This document shows positions 1 through 6,257 of a stretch of DNA of 8,129 nt, piece by piece. The notes under the pieces were generated by a model, which was given only the letters and a program-made list of their open reading frames with translations, was not told the DNA's origin and did not search any database. The position numbers were made by a program, and so were the translations under genes. How positions within the stretch are numbered: the first letter of the stretch is position 1; each line of letters begins with the position of its first letter. The DNA is from an uncultured Clostridia bacterium (GTDB taxonomy: Bacteria; Bacillota; Clostridia; Oscillospirales; Ruminococcaceae), in contig CANRLY010000079.1 of assembly GCA_947631585.1 (NCBI GenBank), positions 1 through 8,129 of the forward strand. Reading direction: 5' to 3'.

Positions 1-4
1 CGGG

Positions 5-54
5 CGGGTCTCTGCGAGACCCGGCAAGTTCACCGCCGTTTGCGGCGGTGAACT
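5..54 (-). other. Two tandem perfect hairpins, start of an unidentified structured RNA or leader
   Basis: Two inverted repeats sit side by side. Positions 5-12 and 16-23 form a perfect 8-bp stem (CGGGTCTC/GAGACCCG) with a 3-nt loop. Positions 27-38 and 43-54 form a perfect 12-bp stem (AGTTCACCGCCG/CGGCGGTGAACT) with a 4-nt loop. Neither is followed by a T-tract on either strand, so they do not look like intrinsic terminators. They lie directly downstream of a good leftward promoter (77-104), so on the minus strand they would be the first structured part of a transcript starting near 69. That transcript could be a structured small RNA, a 5' leader of a gene beyond the left edge, or a palindromic repetitive element that happens to lie there. 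I cannot assign it to a known RNA family from the bases visible. Confidence 0.5.
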
Positions 55-76
55 GCTGCGCATCTTCCCATAGACT

Positions 77-104
77 ATTATACACCATTTTGTGAAAATT
101 GCAA
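77..104 (-). promoter_or_regulatory. Leftward sigma-A-type promoter pointing off the left edge
   Basis: On the minus strand there is TTGCAA (99-104), a 16-nt spacer, and a perfect TATAAT (77-82). Transcription would start about seven bases further on, near 69, with GGGAAG. It lies just past the htrA terminator, so it is an independent transcription unit rather than an htrA promoter. The first thing transcribed is the hairpin pair at 5-54. Confidence 0.6.
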
Positions 105-110
105 CCCGAA

Positions 111-151
111 AAAGTACGCAAAGAAGCCGTCCCTGCAAAAGGACGGCTTCT
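111..151 (-). terminator. Intrinsic terminator of htrA
   Basis: An 11-bp perfect stem (AGAAGCCGTCC at 122-132 with GGACGGCTTCT at 141-151) and an 8-nt loop lies about 70 nt past the htrA stop codon. On the minus strand the stem is followed by TTTGCGTAC and then a run of five T, a moderately good U-rich tail. On the plus strand no comparable tail follows, which favours the leftward direction. Confidence 0.65.
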
Positions 152-222
152 CTGTTGTGGAAGTAAAATGAAATATGAAAAAATTATGCGGCTAGCTGGT
201 TAATTGGTTAAAACCAAAGCTG

Positions 223-1491
223 TCAGCCCTGGTGCGCTTCATCAAGGATAACGTCTATGTCTTGCCTCTCACCGTCACGGTAAACCGAAACGCTGATCTT
301 ATCGCCTGCCTTGAAATCCGCTTTTAACTTGTTGAACTCGCTTATGTTGGTGATAAGCTGACCGTTTATGCCGATTATGATGTCGTTGACCTTTATTCCT
401 GCCTTTTCAGCAGCAGAGCCCTCGTCTACCGCTCTTACGATAAATCCCTGGGGTATGCCGTAATACATCGAGTATATCTCGGTAACGTCCTCGCCTGAAA
501 TTCCCAGCGAAGGACGACCCTTTACATAACCGTACTTCATCAGGTCTTCAACGATCACCATTGCATCATCTATCGGGATCGCAAATCCCAGACCCTCTCC
601 GTAGGTGGACTCTATCTTCACCGACGTGATACCGACTACCTGTCCGTAGGCGTTTATCAGCGGTCCTCCGGAGTTTCCGTGGTTTACGGAAGCGTCCGTC
701 TGGATAAGATTAAGCTCCCTGTCGTCAATGGTGAGCGTTCTGTTCAGCGCAGAGATTATTCCTGCCGTTACCGAACCCTCCAGCTCGAATCCCAGCGGAT
801 TTCCTATAACTATCGCCGCTTCGCCGACTACCAGTTCGGAAGACTTTCCAAACTCAGCCGCCGGAAGATTTTCCTTGTCTATCTTCAGCACGGCAATGTC
901 GCTCTGCTCGTCTGAACCTATAACTTCCGCCTTTATCTGCTCTGAATCAAACGTCTTTGAAAGCACCACCGTGATCTCAGTACCGTTTTCTATCACATGG
1001 GCGTTTGTAAGTATATAGCCGTCAGAACTCATGATTATTCCTGTTCCCACTGCCACTCCGGTCGGCGTTGTTGTGGAAATTCCCACCACCGACGGCGATA
1101 CTTTCTCAACTATTTCCGGTATCGAAAGCGCATCGTCCGGCGTGGAAAGCTGCGTAAGAGTCGGCAAGTCGGTCCTTATGCTCTCCACCTCAGTGTCCTG
1201 AACTGTCGTTCCTGCCGAAGCCGGCATTTTGTTTCCCTTGTCAGTTGTGGGCGAAGAGATGTTGTATCTTCCTGAAAGCAGTGTGTATCCTATCAGCGAA
1301 GTAGTTCCCAGCGCAATGACCATAGTTGCCACCAGAAGCGTATTCAGGAATATCCGGCTGCCGGATCGCTTCTTTTTCGCCGAAGCCTTTACGCTCTCCT
1401 CCGGATAAAACGAATACTCGCTGTACCTGTCCTGATCTTCCATTCTCTCCTGACGTTCACGATCTTCAGGGGAATTGCTGCCATCATACAT
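223..1491 (-). CDS. htrA: HtrA/DegP-family membrane-anchored serine protease with one PDZ domain
   Basis: This is a trypsin-like S1C protease of the HtrA/Deg family, which degrades or refolds damaged proteins outside the membrane. The 422-residue product starts with an acidic, charged cytoplasmic tail (about 1-46). A single hydrophobic anchor follows (about 47-72), then a low-complexity Ser/Thr linker (about 75-120). The protease domain (about 122-315) carries the triad His165 (TNAHVI), Asp198 (SDIAVLK) and Ser274 (GNSGGP). One C-terminal PDZ domain covers about 325-415. The layout and length match Gram-positive HtrA. I chose the ATG at 1491 because AAGGAG (1502-1507) lies 10 nt upstream. The ATG at 1521 would add ten residues but has only a poorly spaced CAGGA. 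A promoter (1567-1572) and a possible leader ORF (1496-1543) precede it, and a terminator follows. It is a separate unit from the hydrogenase operon. Family assignment is secure; substrate and inducing stress are unknown. Confidence 0.95.
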   Translation of the reverse strand: MYDGSNSPEDRERQERMEDQDRYSEYSFYPEESVKASAKKKRSGSRIFLNTLLVATMVIALGTTSLIGYTLLSGRYNISSPTTDKGNKMPASAGTTVQDTEVESIRTDLPTLTQLSTPDDALSIPEIVEKVSPSVVGISTTTPTGVAVGTGIIMSSDGYILTNAHVIENGTEITVVLSKTFDSEQIKAEVIGSDEQSDIAVLKIDKENLPAAEFGKSSELVVGEAAIVIGNPLGFELEGSVTAGIISALNRTLTIDDRELNLIQTDASVNHGNSGGPLINAYGQVVGITSVKIESTYGEGLGFAIPIDDAMVIVEDLMKYGYVKGRPSLGISGEDVTEIYSMYYGIPQGFIVRAVDEGSAAEKAGIKVNDIIIGINGQLITNISEFNKLKADFKAGDKISVSVYRDGERQDIDVILDEAHQG

Positions 1492-1495
1492 GATA

Positions 1496-1543
1496 TTAAC
1501 GCTCCTTCCGAACACAGGCATTATCCTGCTTTGAATCCATCAT
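1496..1543 (-). CDS. Possible 15-codon leader peptide upstream of htrA
   Basis: A short open frame encodes MMDSKQDNACVRKER and ends in TAA at 1496-1498. Its start at 1543 has AAGGA (1550-1554) six nt upstream, and the start lies only about 17 nt from the predicted transcription start. The frame differs from htrA, and its Lys-Glu codons are themselves the htrA Shine-Dalgarno sequence (1502-1507). Its stop is 4 nt before the htrA ATG. Ribosomes translating it would cover the htrA binding site and stop beside the htrA start, an arrangement suited to translational coupling. This is inference: a 15-codon frame can occur by chance, and nothing shows that it is translated. Confidence 0.35.
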   Translation of the reverse strand: MMDSKQDNACVRKER

Positions 1544-1566
1544 GTCTTTTCCTTATTGCAAATATA

Positions 1567-1600
1567 ATTATACCCTTGTTTGTGATAAAAAAATGATAAA
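1567..1600 (-). promoter_or_regulatory. htrA promoter with duplicated TTTATCA in the -35 region
   Basis: A perfect TATAAT (1567-1572, minus) lies upstream of htrA and its leader ORF, giving a start near 1560. No good -35 hexamer lies 16-18 nt upstream. Instead, two copies of TTTATCA (plus strand TGATAAA at 1583-1589 and 1594-1600) occur 11 bp apart, one helical turn. A strong -10 with a repeat in place of the -35 is what an activator-dependent promoter looks like, but the A+T-rich background makes chance repeats likely. Confidence 0.5.
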
Positions 1601-1630
1601 TTACAGAATAATTATGAAATCACGGCGAAA

Positions 1631-1668
1631 TCGCAAAGAAAACGGACCTTCTCACAGGAAGATCCGTT
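1631..1668 (-). terminator. Intrinsic terminator of the hydrogenase operon
   Basis: About 40 nt past the hydA stop lies a 12-bp stem between 1657-1668 and 1640-1651. As minus-strand RNA it is fully paired (AAACGGATCTTC/GAAGGTCCGTTT) with one U-G wobble, a 6-nt loop, and a following TCTTTGCGATTT. Read as plus-strand RNA the same position is a C-A mismatch, which supports the leftward direction. Confidence 0.75.
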
Positions 1669-1708
1669 TCCGTTATCTTACTTGCCAGTTTGCCGACTCA
1701 TCAATTCA

Positions 1709-3454
1709 TCAGTCGTAGAGACCTCTCTTGACATAAGTCGTATGCAGAACGTGATGAGCTTTTTCAGAACCGGGTTCTCCGAAATATTCAGAATAAAGCT
1801 GCTTGATAGCTTCGTTTTCGTGAGACTTTCTCACCGGCATCGAAGCGTCGATATCGTAAAGCACCTTAGCTCTGAGAGCCTTGATATCCGTGGTGTTGCG
1901 GACATAACCGGGCTGCTGAGGCTGACCGCCGCCGTTTACGCAGCCGCCGGGACAACCCATTATCTCGATAAAGTGGTAATCCGCCTCGCCGTTCTTGACC
2001 TTTTTCAGCAGTTCTCTTGCATTGCTCAGTCCGGAAGCCACCGCTACCTTGATATCCATTCCGGCAACGTTGTAAGTTGCTTCCTTGATACCCTGAGTTC
2101 CTCTTACGTCAACGAAGTCAAGAGCTGGCAGCTCTTCTCCTGTAAGAGTCTCAACGGCAGTTCTGAGCGCAGCCTCCATAACTCCTCCGGTAGCGCCGAA
2201 GATAACTCCCGCACCGGTAGAGATACCCAGAGGATCGTCGAACTTCTCCTCCGGCAGGCTGTTGAACTGTATGCCTGCTCTGTTTATCATTCTTGCAAGT
2301 TCTCTGGTAGTGATCGCAAAATCAACGTCAGCTACTCCTGCTGCGGACATATCGTCCCTGCCTATCTCGAACTTCTTAGCGGTGCAGGGCATTACTGCAA
2401 CTACAACTATATCCTTGGGGTCAAGACCCATCTTCTCGGCATAGTATGTTTTTACAGTTGCGCCGAACATCTGCATAGGAGACTTACAGCTGGAAAGATT
2501 TTCCGTCATATCCGGGAAGTAATGTTCGCAGTATTTTACCCAGCCCGGCGAGCAGGAGGTTATCATCGGCAGTTTTCCGCCGTTTTTAACTCTTTCAACG
2601 AACTCGTGAGCTTCTTCCATTATGGTAAGGTCAGCTCCGAAGTCGGTATCGAACACCTTATCGAATCCCAGGCGTCTGAGAGCGGCAGCCATTTTGCCCT
2701 CTGCGTTAGTTCCTATAGGATTGCCAAATTCCTCAGCCAGAGCAGCTCTTACTGCCGGAGCGGTCTGAACGATAACTGTCTTGGTGTCGTCGGCAAGAGC
2801 CTTGAACACTTCGGCGGTGTTATCCTTTTCAGTGATAGCTCCGGTCGGGCAAACGGCGATACACTGTCCGCAGGATACGCAGGAAGTCTCTCCCAGTCCC
2901 ATTTCAAAGGGAGAAGAGATATTTGTCCTGAATCCTCTTTCGTTTGCGCCGATAACGCCGATACCCTGCACCTTTTCGCAGACTGCCGAGCATCTTCTGC
3001 AAAGGATACACTTGTTGTTATCTCTTATCATATGGGCTGCGCTGTAGTCTATTTCGTAGCGGTCTCTCACGCCGTCATAGTAGCCCTCGTCGTCAACTCC
3101 GTAATATTTACAGAGAGCCTGAAGCTCACAGTTTCCGCTTCTTACGCAGGAAAGGCATTTTCTGTCGTGGTTGGAAAGAATGAGCTGGAGCGTCTGTTTT
3201 CTGGACTCGATGACCTTAGGAGTATTGGTGAAAACTTCCATTCCCTCGTTTATCGGATAAACGCAGGACGCCACCAGGCTTTTTGCGCCTTTGACTTCCA
3301 CAACGCAGATACGGCAAGCGCCGATCTCGTTTATATCCTTGAGGAAGCAAAGGGTGGGTATCTCAGTTCCGGCGATCCTTGCCGCTTCCAGGATAGTTGA
3401 ACCTTTAGGCGCAGAAACAGGGATCCCGTTTATTTTAATATTTACCATTTCCAT
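1709..3454 (-). CDS. hydA: [FeFe] hydrogenase catalytic subunit HydA, NADH/ferredoxin-dependent bifurcating type
   Basis: This is the catalytic subunit of a multimeric [FeFe] hydrogenase; it interconverts protons and H2 in the cytoplasm using electrons passed through HydB/HydC and ferredoxin. Cluster motifs in the 581-residue product run in order. A plant-type [2Fe-2S] site has Cys36, 47, 50 and 64. A His-Cys3 [4Fe-4S] site has His96, Cys100, 103 and 109. A two-cluster ferredoxin domain has Cys149/152/155/159 and Cys192/195/198/202. The H-cluster domain follows with TSCSPGW (299-305), MPCTAKK (355-361) and EIMGCPGGC (497-505). The C-terminal 55 or so residues are the iron-hydrogenase small-subunit domain. 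There is no extra C-terminal ferredoxin domain as in the longer T. maritima HydA. The L1 motif has Ser302 where C. pasteurianum CpI has a second Cys. AGGGAGGA (3463-3470) lies 8 nt before the ATG at 3454, against 14 nt for the Met at codon 3. It is the last gene of the operon, 17 nt after hydB. Confidence 0.97.
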   Translation of the reverse strand: MEMVNIKINGIPVSAPKGSTILEAARIAGTEIPTLCFLKDINEIGACRICVVEVKGAKSLVASCVYPINEGMEVFTNTPKVIESRKQTLQLILSNHDRKCLSCVRSGNCELQALCKYYGVDDEGYYDGVRDRYEIDYSAAHMIRDNNKCILCRRCSAVCEKVQGIGVIGANERGFRTNISSPFEMGLGETSCVSCGQCIAVCPTGAITEKDNTAEVFKALADDTKTVIVQTAPAVRAALAEEFGNPIGTNAEGKMAAALRRLGFDKVFDTDFGADLTIMEEAHEFVERVKNGGKLPMITSCSPGWVKYCEHYFPDMTENLSSCKSPMQMFGATVKTYYAEKMGLDPKDIVVVAVMPCTAKKFEIGRDDMSAAGVADVDFAITTRELARMINRAGIQFNSLPEEKFDDPLGISTGAGVIFGATGGVMEAALRTAVETLTGEELPALDFVDVRGTQGIKEATYNVAGMDIKVAVASGLSNARELLKKVKNGEADYHFIEIMGCPGGCVNGGGQPQQPGYVRNTTDIKALRAKVLYDIDASMPVRKSHENEAIKQLYSEYFGEPGSEKAHHVLHTTYVKRGLYD

Positions 3455-3471
3455 TTCTAAATTCCTCCCTA

Positions 3472-5265
3472 TTACTTCTTCGAGATAGCGCCGAACTTAC
3501 ATTTCTCCATGCAGGCGCCGCACTTGATACACTTAGCTGTATCGATAACGTGAGGATTCTTGACTGTTCCCGAGATAGCGTTTGCAGGGCACTGTCTTGC
3601 ACAGAGAGTACAGCCGCGGCACTTATCGGGGTCGATGTAATACTGGAGCAGCGATCTGCAAACTCCGGCAGGGCACTTCTTGTCCACCACATGAGCTATG
3701 TACTCGTCCCTGAAGTAGCGAAGGGTAGAAAGCACCGGGTTAGGCGCAGTCTGTCCCAGACCGCACAGGGAGTTTTCCTTGATATAGTAGCAAAGTCTTT
3801 CGATCTTGTCTATATCTTCGAGAGTTCCGTTGCCCTTGGTTATCTTATCGAGCAGTTCATACAGTCTCTTTGTACCGATACGGCAGGGGGTACATTTTCC
3901 GCAGGACTCGTCAACTGTAAATTCCAGGAAGAACTTAGCGATATCCACCATACAGTTATCCTCGTCCATAACGATAAGTCCGCCCGAACCCATCATAGAG
4001 CCGATAGCGATAAGGTTATCGTAGTCGATCTCGATATCGTAGTGTTCCGCAGGGATACAGCCGCCGGAAGGTCCGCCGGTCTGAGCCGCCTTGAACTTCT
4101 TTCCATTGGGTATTCCGCCGCCGATCTCCTCTATAACAGTTCTCAGTGTAGTTCCCATAGGAACTTCCACCAGACCGGTATTGTTGATCTTTCCGCCCAG
4201 AGCGAACACTTTAGTTCCCTTGGACTTTTCAGTTCCCATAGAAGCGAACCACTCCGGTCCGTTAAGGATTATCTGGGGAACGTTTGCATAAGTTTCAACG
4301 TTATTCAGAATTGTAGGCTTCTGGAAAAGGCCTTTTTCTGCCGGGAACGGAGGACGGGGTCTGGGTTCGCCTCTGTTGCCCTCGATAGAGGTCATAAGAG
4401 CGGTCTCCTCGCCGCACACGAATGCGCCTGCGCCCAGTCTCAGACCGATATCGAAGTCAAATCCCGTGCCGAAGATATCCTTGCCCAGCAGACCGTATTC
4501 TCTAGCCTGTCTGATAGCGATCTCCAGTCTCTTTACAGCGATAGGATACTCAGCTCTTACATAAATATAACCCTGGCTTGCGCCGATAGCATATCCTGCG
4601 ATAGCCATAGCTTCCAGGACAACGTGGGGGTCTCCCTCGAGAACAGAACGGTCCATGAAAGCGCCGGGGTCGCCCTCGTCGGCGTTACAGCAGACGTACT
4701 TCTGGTCTGCGTCGGGAACGATATTTCTTGCCAGTTTCCATTTAAGACCGGTGGGGAATCCTCCGCCGCCTCTTCCTCTGAGTCCGGAATCCAGTATAGT
4801 CTGGATAACCTGTTCAGGGGTCATTTCGGTAAGCACCTTACCCAGAGCCTCATATCCGCCGGTACCGATATACTCCTCGATATTTTCGGGGTTGATGACT
4901 CCGCAGTTTCTCAGAGCTACTCTGTGCTGTTTCTTATAGAAATTAGTGTCGTTAAGGGACTTGATGCCGTCGTCGGTAACAGTCTCCTTATAAACCAGTC
5001 TGGAAACGATCCTTCCTTTGAGCAGGTGTTCGGAAACGATCTCAGGGATATCGTCCGGCTTCACCATAGAATAGAAAGTTCCCTCCGGGTAGATTATCAT
5101 TATAGGGCCGAGAGCGCACAGACCGAAGCAACCGGTCTTTACCACCTGAACTTCGTCTTTAAGTCCGTTCTTTTCGATCTCGGTATTCAGCGCTTCGATG
5201 ATATGCTGGCTTCCGGAGGAGGTACAACCTGTTCCGCCGCAAACCAAAACGTGTGAACGATACAT
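3472..5265 (-). CDS. hydB: NuoF-like flavoprotein subunit HydB of bifurcating hydrogenase
   Basis: This subunit binds NAD(H) and FMN and is the site where electrons are split or merged in HydABC-type complexes. The 597-residue protein begins with a thioredoxin-like [2Fe-2S] domain (Cys9, 14, 46, 50). The NuoF core follows, with the glycine-rich GRGGGGFPTGLKW (164-176) and CNADEGDPGAF (193-203). An SLBB-like segment leads to the [4Fe-4S] site Cys455/458/461 with Cys501. The C-terminus holds two [4Fe-4S] ferredoxin motifs (Cys549/552/555/559 and Cys579/582/585/589). A CPAGVC pair (531, 536) lies outside these sites. The N-terminal and C-terminal extensions distinguish it from the shorter NuoF of respiratory complex I. 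AAGGAGGA (5273-5280) overlaps the stop codon of the upstream gene, so the two are probably translationally coupled. The family call is very secure; bifurcation itself is inferred from homologues. Confidence 0.96.
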   Translation of the reverse strand: MYRSHVLVCGGTGCTSSGSQHIIEALNTEIEKNGLKDEVQVVKTGCFGLCALGPIMIIYPEGTFYSMVKPDDIPEIVSEHLLKGRIVSRLVYKETVTDDGIKSLNDTNFYKKQHRVALRNCGVINPENIEEYIGTGGYEALGKVLTEMTPEQVIQTILDSGLRGRGGGGFPTGLKWKLARNIVPDADQKYVCCNADEGDPGAFMDRSVLEGDPHVVLEAMAIAGYAIGASQGYIYVRAEYPIAVKRLEIAIRQAREYGLLGKDIFGTGFDFDIGLRLGAGAFVCGEETALMTSIEGNRGEPRPRPPFPAEKGLFQKPTILNNVETYANVPQIILNGPEWFASMGTEKSKGTKVFALGGKINNTGLVEVPMGTTLRTVIEEIGGGIPNGKKFKAAQTGGPSGGCIPAEHYDIEIDYDNLIAIGSMMGSGGLIVMDEDNCMVDIAKFFLEFTVDESCGKCTPCRIGTKRLYELLDKITKGNGTLEDIDKIERLCYYIKENSLCGLGQTAPNPVLSTLRYFRDEYIAHVVDKKCPAGVCRSLLQYYIDPDKCRGCTLCARQCPANAISGTVKNPHVIDTAKCIKCGACMEKCKFGAISKK

Positions 5266-5278
5266 TTAGTATTCCTCC

Positions 5279-5638
5279 TTATTTAATTGTATAATCGGAA
5301 ATTATCTGACCTCTTACCAGGTGCTGGTCGATTATTTCCTCAGCCTTTTCGGGAGTCACCTTTATATAAGTGACCTTTTCCTTGCCCGGCTCCATTATCT
5401 CAACGATAGGCTCGTACTTGCAAAGTCCGATACAGCCTGTCTGAGTGACCATAACATTTGTAAGTCCTTTTTTCTGCACGCCGTCCGCAAAAGCTGCCAG
5501 TACAGGTCTTGCGCCTGCTGCGATACCGCAGGTCGCCATTCCCACAACTACTCTTGTCACCGTGTCGTCCTCGGCTCTGAGTCCGACCTGTCCCTGCATT
5601 TTCTCACGAATAGCCTTTAATTCTTCTAAAGATTTCAT
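5279..5638 (-). CDS. Small thioredoxin-like [2Fe-2S] ferredoxin-domain protein with only three cysteines (HydD-like position)
   Basis: The 119-residue protein (about 13 kDa) has the NuoE/thioredoxin-like ferredoxin fold pattern: VVVGMATCGIAAGARP near 30-45, then TQTGCIGLCKYEP near 66-78. Only Cys37, Cys69 and Cys73 are present. The second cysteine of the usual C-x4-C pair falls in an Ala/Gly stretch, so a normal four-Cys [2Fe-2S] site cannot form from this chain alone. I recall close relatives in clostridial hyd operons with the same three-Cys pattern, and the A. woodii complex has a ~14 kDa HydD subunit encoded at this position. It could be a structural or assembly subunit, or carry a cluster with a non-Cys ligand. 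AGGAGGA (5644-5650) gives the ATG at 5638. It sits 46 nt after the ATPase gene and 13 nt before hydB. Confidence 0.85.
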   Translation of the reverse strand: MKSLEELKAIREKMQGQVGLRAEDDTVTRVVVGMATCGIAAGARPVLAAFADGVQKKGLTNVMVTQTGCIGLCKYEPIVEIMEPGKEKVTYIKVTPEKAEEIIDQHLVRGQIISDYTIK

Positions 5639-5684
5639 CTGGATCCTCCTGTCATCATTTTATAAAAACTTCAGGCCGGCGGTC

Positions 5685-6242
5685 TTACAAGATAACTCCG
5701 CCGTCCGTCTCAGCTTTGTTTTCGCTGAGATAATCCCTTATATAACCGGACACCTCCGGCATATTGAAGGGAACTCCTCCCAGTATCTCTCGGAATTCTC
5801 TGGTGTCCAGAGTAAATTCCCGCTTATCCACCCGATAAACATACAGAAAATCAATATCAACGTTCATTGTCACCAGGCTGTGGATCGTTTCCGTCATATC
5901 CCCCAGCGGCATTCTGTCGATGTGGGACAGTCTGAACTCCGCCGTGACTTTCGTTCCTTTCCCAGGCTCTGAGGCAATGCCGAACCGTCCTCCTGCGCTT
6001 TCGGCAGCCAGTTTGAAAAATGGCACTCCCAGTCCCACCTTTCTGGTGGTCCTCGTAGTATAAAACGGGTCCGTTACCTGTTTTACCTGCTCCTCGGTCA
6101 TACCGCAGCCGTTATCCTCGATAACTATTGTGAGACGGTCGTTTTCCGTATCCGCTTCCACGGTGATCCCGATCAGGGAAGCCCCTGCCTTTACTGAATT
6201 CTGCGCCACGTCAAGAACGTTGAGCGAAAGCTCGGTCATCAT
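5685..6242 (-). CDS. GHKL-type ATP-binding protein in hydrogenase operon (histidine-kinase-like ATPase)
   Basis: Residues 1 to about 105 form a histidine-kinase-like ATPase fold. The N-box is LDVAQNSVKAGA (Asn15), the G1 box is EDNGCGM (42-48), a DPFYTTR segment follows near 58-64, the G2 box is GLGVPF (70-75), and GKGTKV lies near 95. There is no H-box, dimerisation domain, transmembrane segment or sensor domain, so it is not an ordinary sensor kinase. An anti-sigma-like kinase or an assembly ATPase are possible analogies. Residues of about 106-185 form an extension I cannot assign to a domain. In A. woodii the gene at this place was, as I recall, called hydE; that name is also used for an unrelated hydrogenase maturase, so I give no symbol. 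AAGGAG (6252-6257) directly follows the hydC stop and is 9 nt from the ATG at 6242. Function is unknown. Confidence 0.85.
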   Translation of the reverse strand: MMTELSLNVLDVAQNSVKAGASLIGITVEADTENDRLTIVIEDNGCGMTEEQVKQVTDPFYTTRTTRKVGLGVPFFKLAAESAGGRFGIASEPGKGTKVTAEFRLSHIDRMPLGDMTETIHSLVTMNVDIDFLYVYRVDKREFTLDTREFREILGGVPFNMPEVSGYIRDYLSENKAETDGGVIL

Positions 6243-6257
6243 TCTGACCAGCTCCTT

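Noticed and set aside
5..54. The tandem hairpins as transcription terminators
   Set aside because: Neither has a following T-tract on either strand within view, and the htrA terminator is already present at 122-151.
1492..1521. A longer htrA start at 1521
   Set aside because: Its only upstream purine tract (CAGGA) is too close to the ATG, while the ATG at 1491 has AAGGAG at an acceptable 10 nt.
1682..3400. A 572-codon open frame on the plus strand opposite hydA
   Set aside because: Its translation resembles no protein and is low-complexity Ser/His/Arg-rich. It is the antisense shadow of hydA, whose cluster motifs are unmistakable.
3550..5256. A 568-codon open frame on the plus strand opposite hydB
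   Set aside because: It is the antisense shadow of hydB, with no ribosome binding site of note and no recognisable domain.
5639..5684. A terminator or tiny ORF in the 46-nt gap between the ATPase gene and the three-Cys gene
   Set aside because: The GC palindrome GCCGGC has no loop and no proper stem before the T-run, and the 7-codon frame overlapping the start codon has no ribosome binding site.
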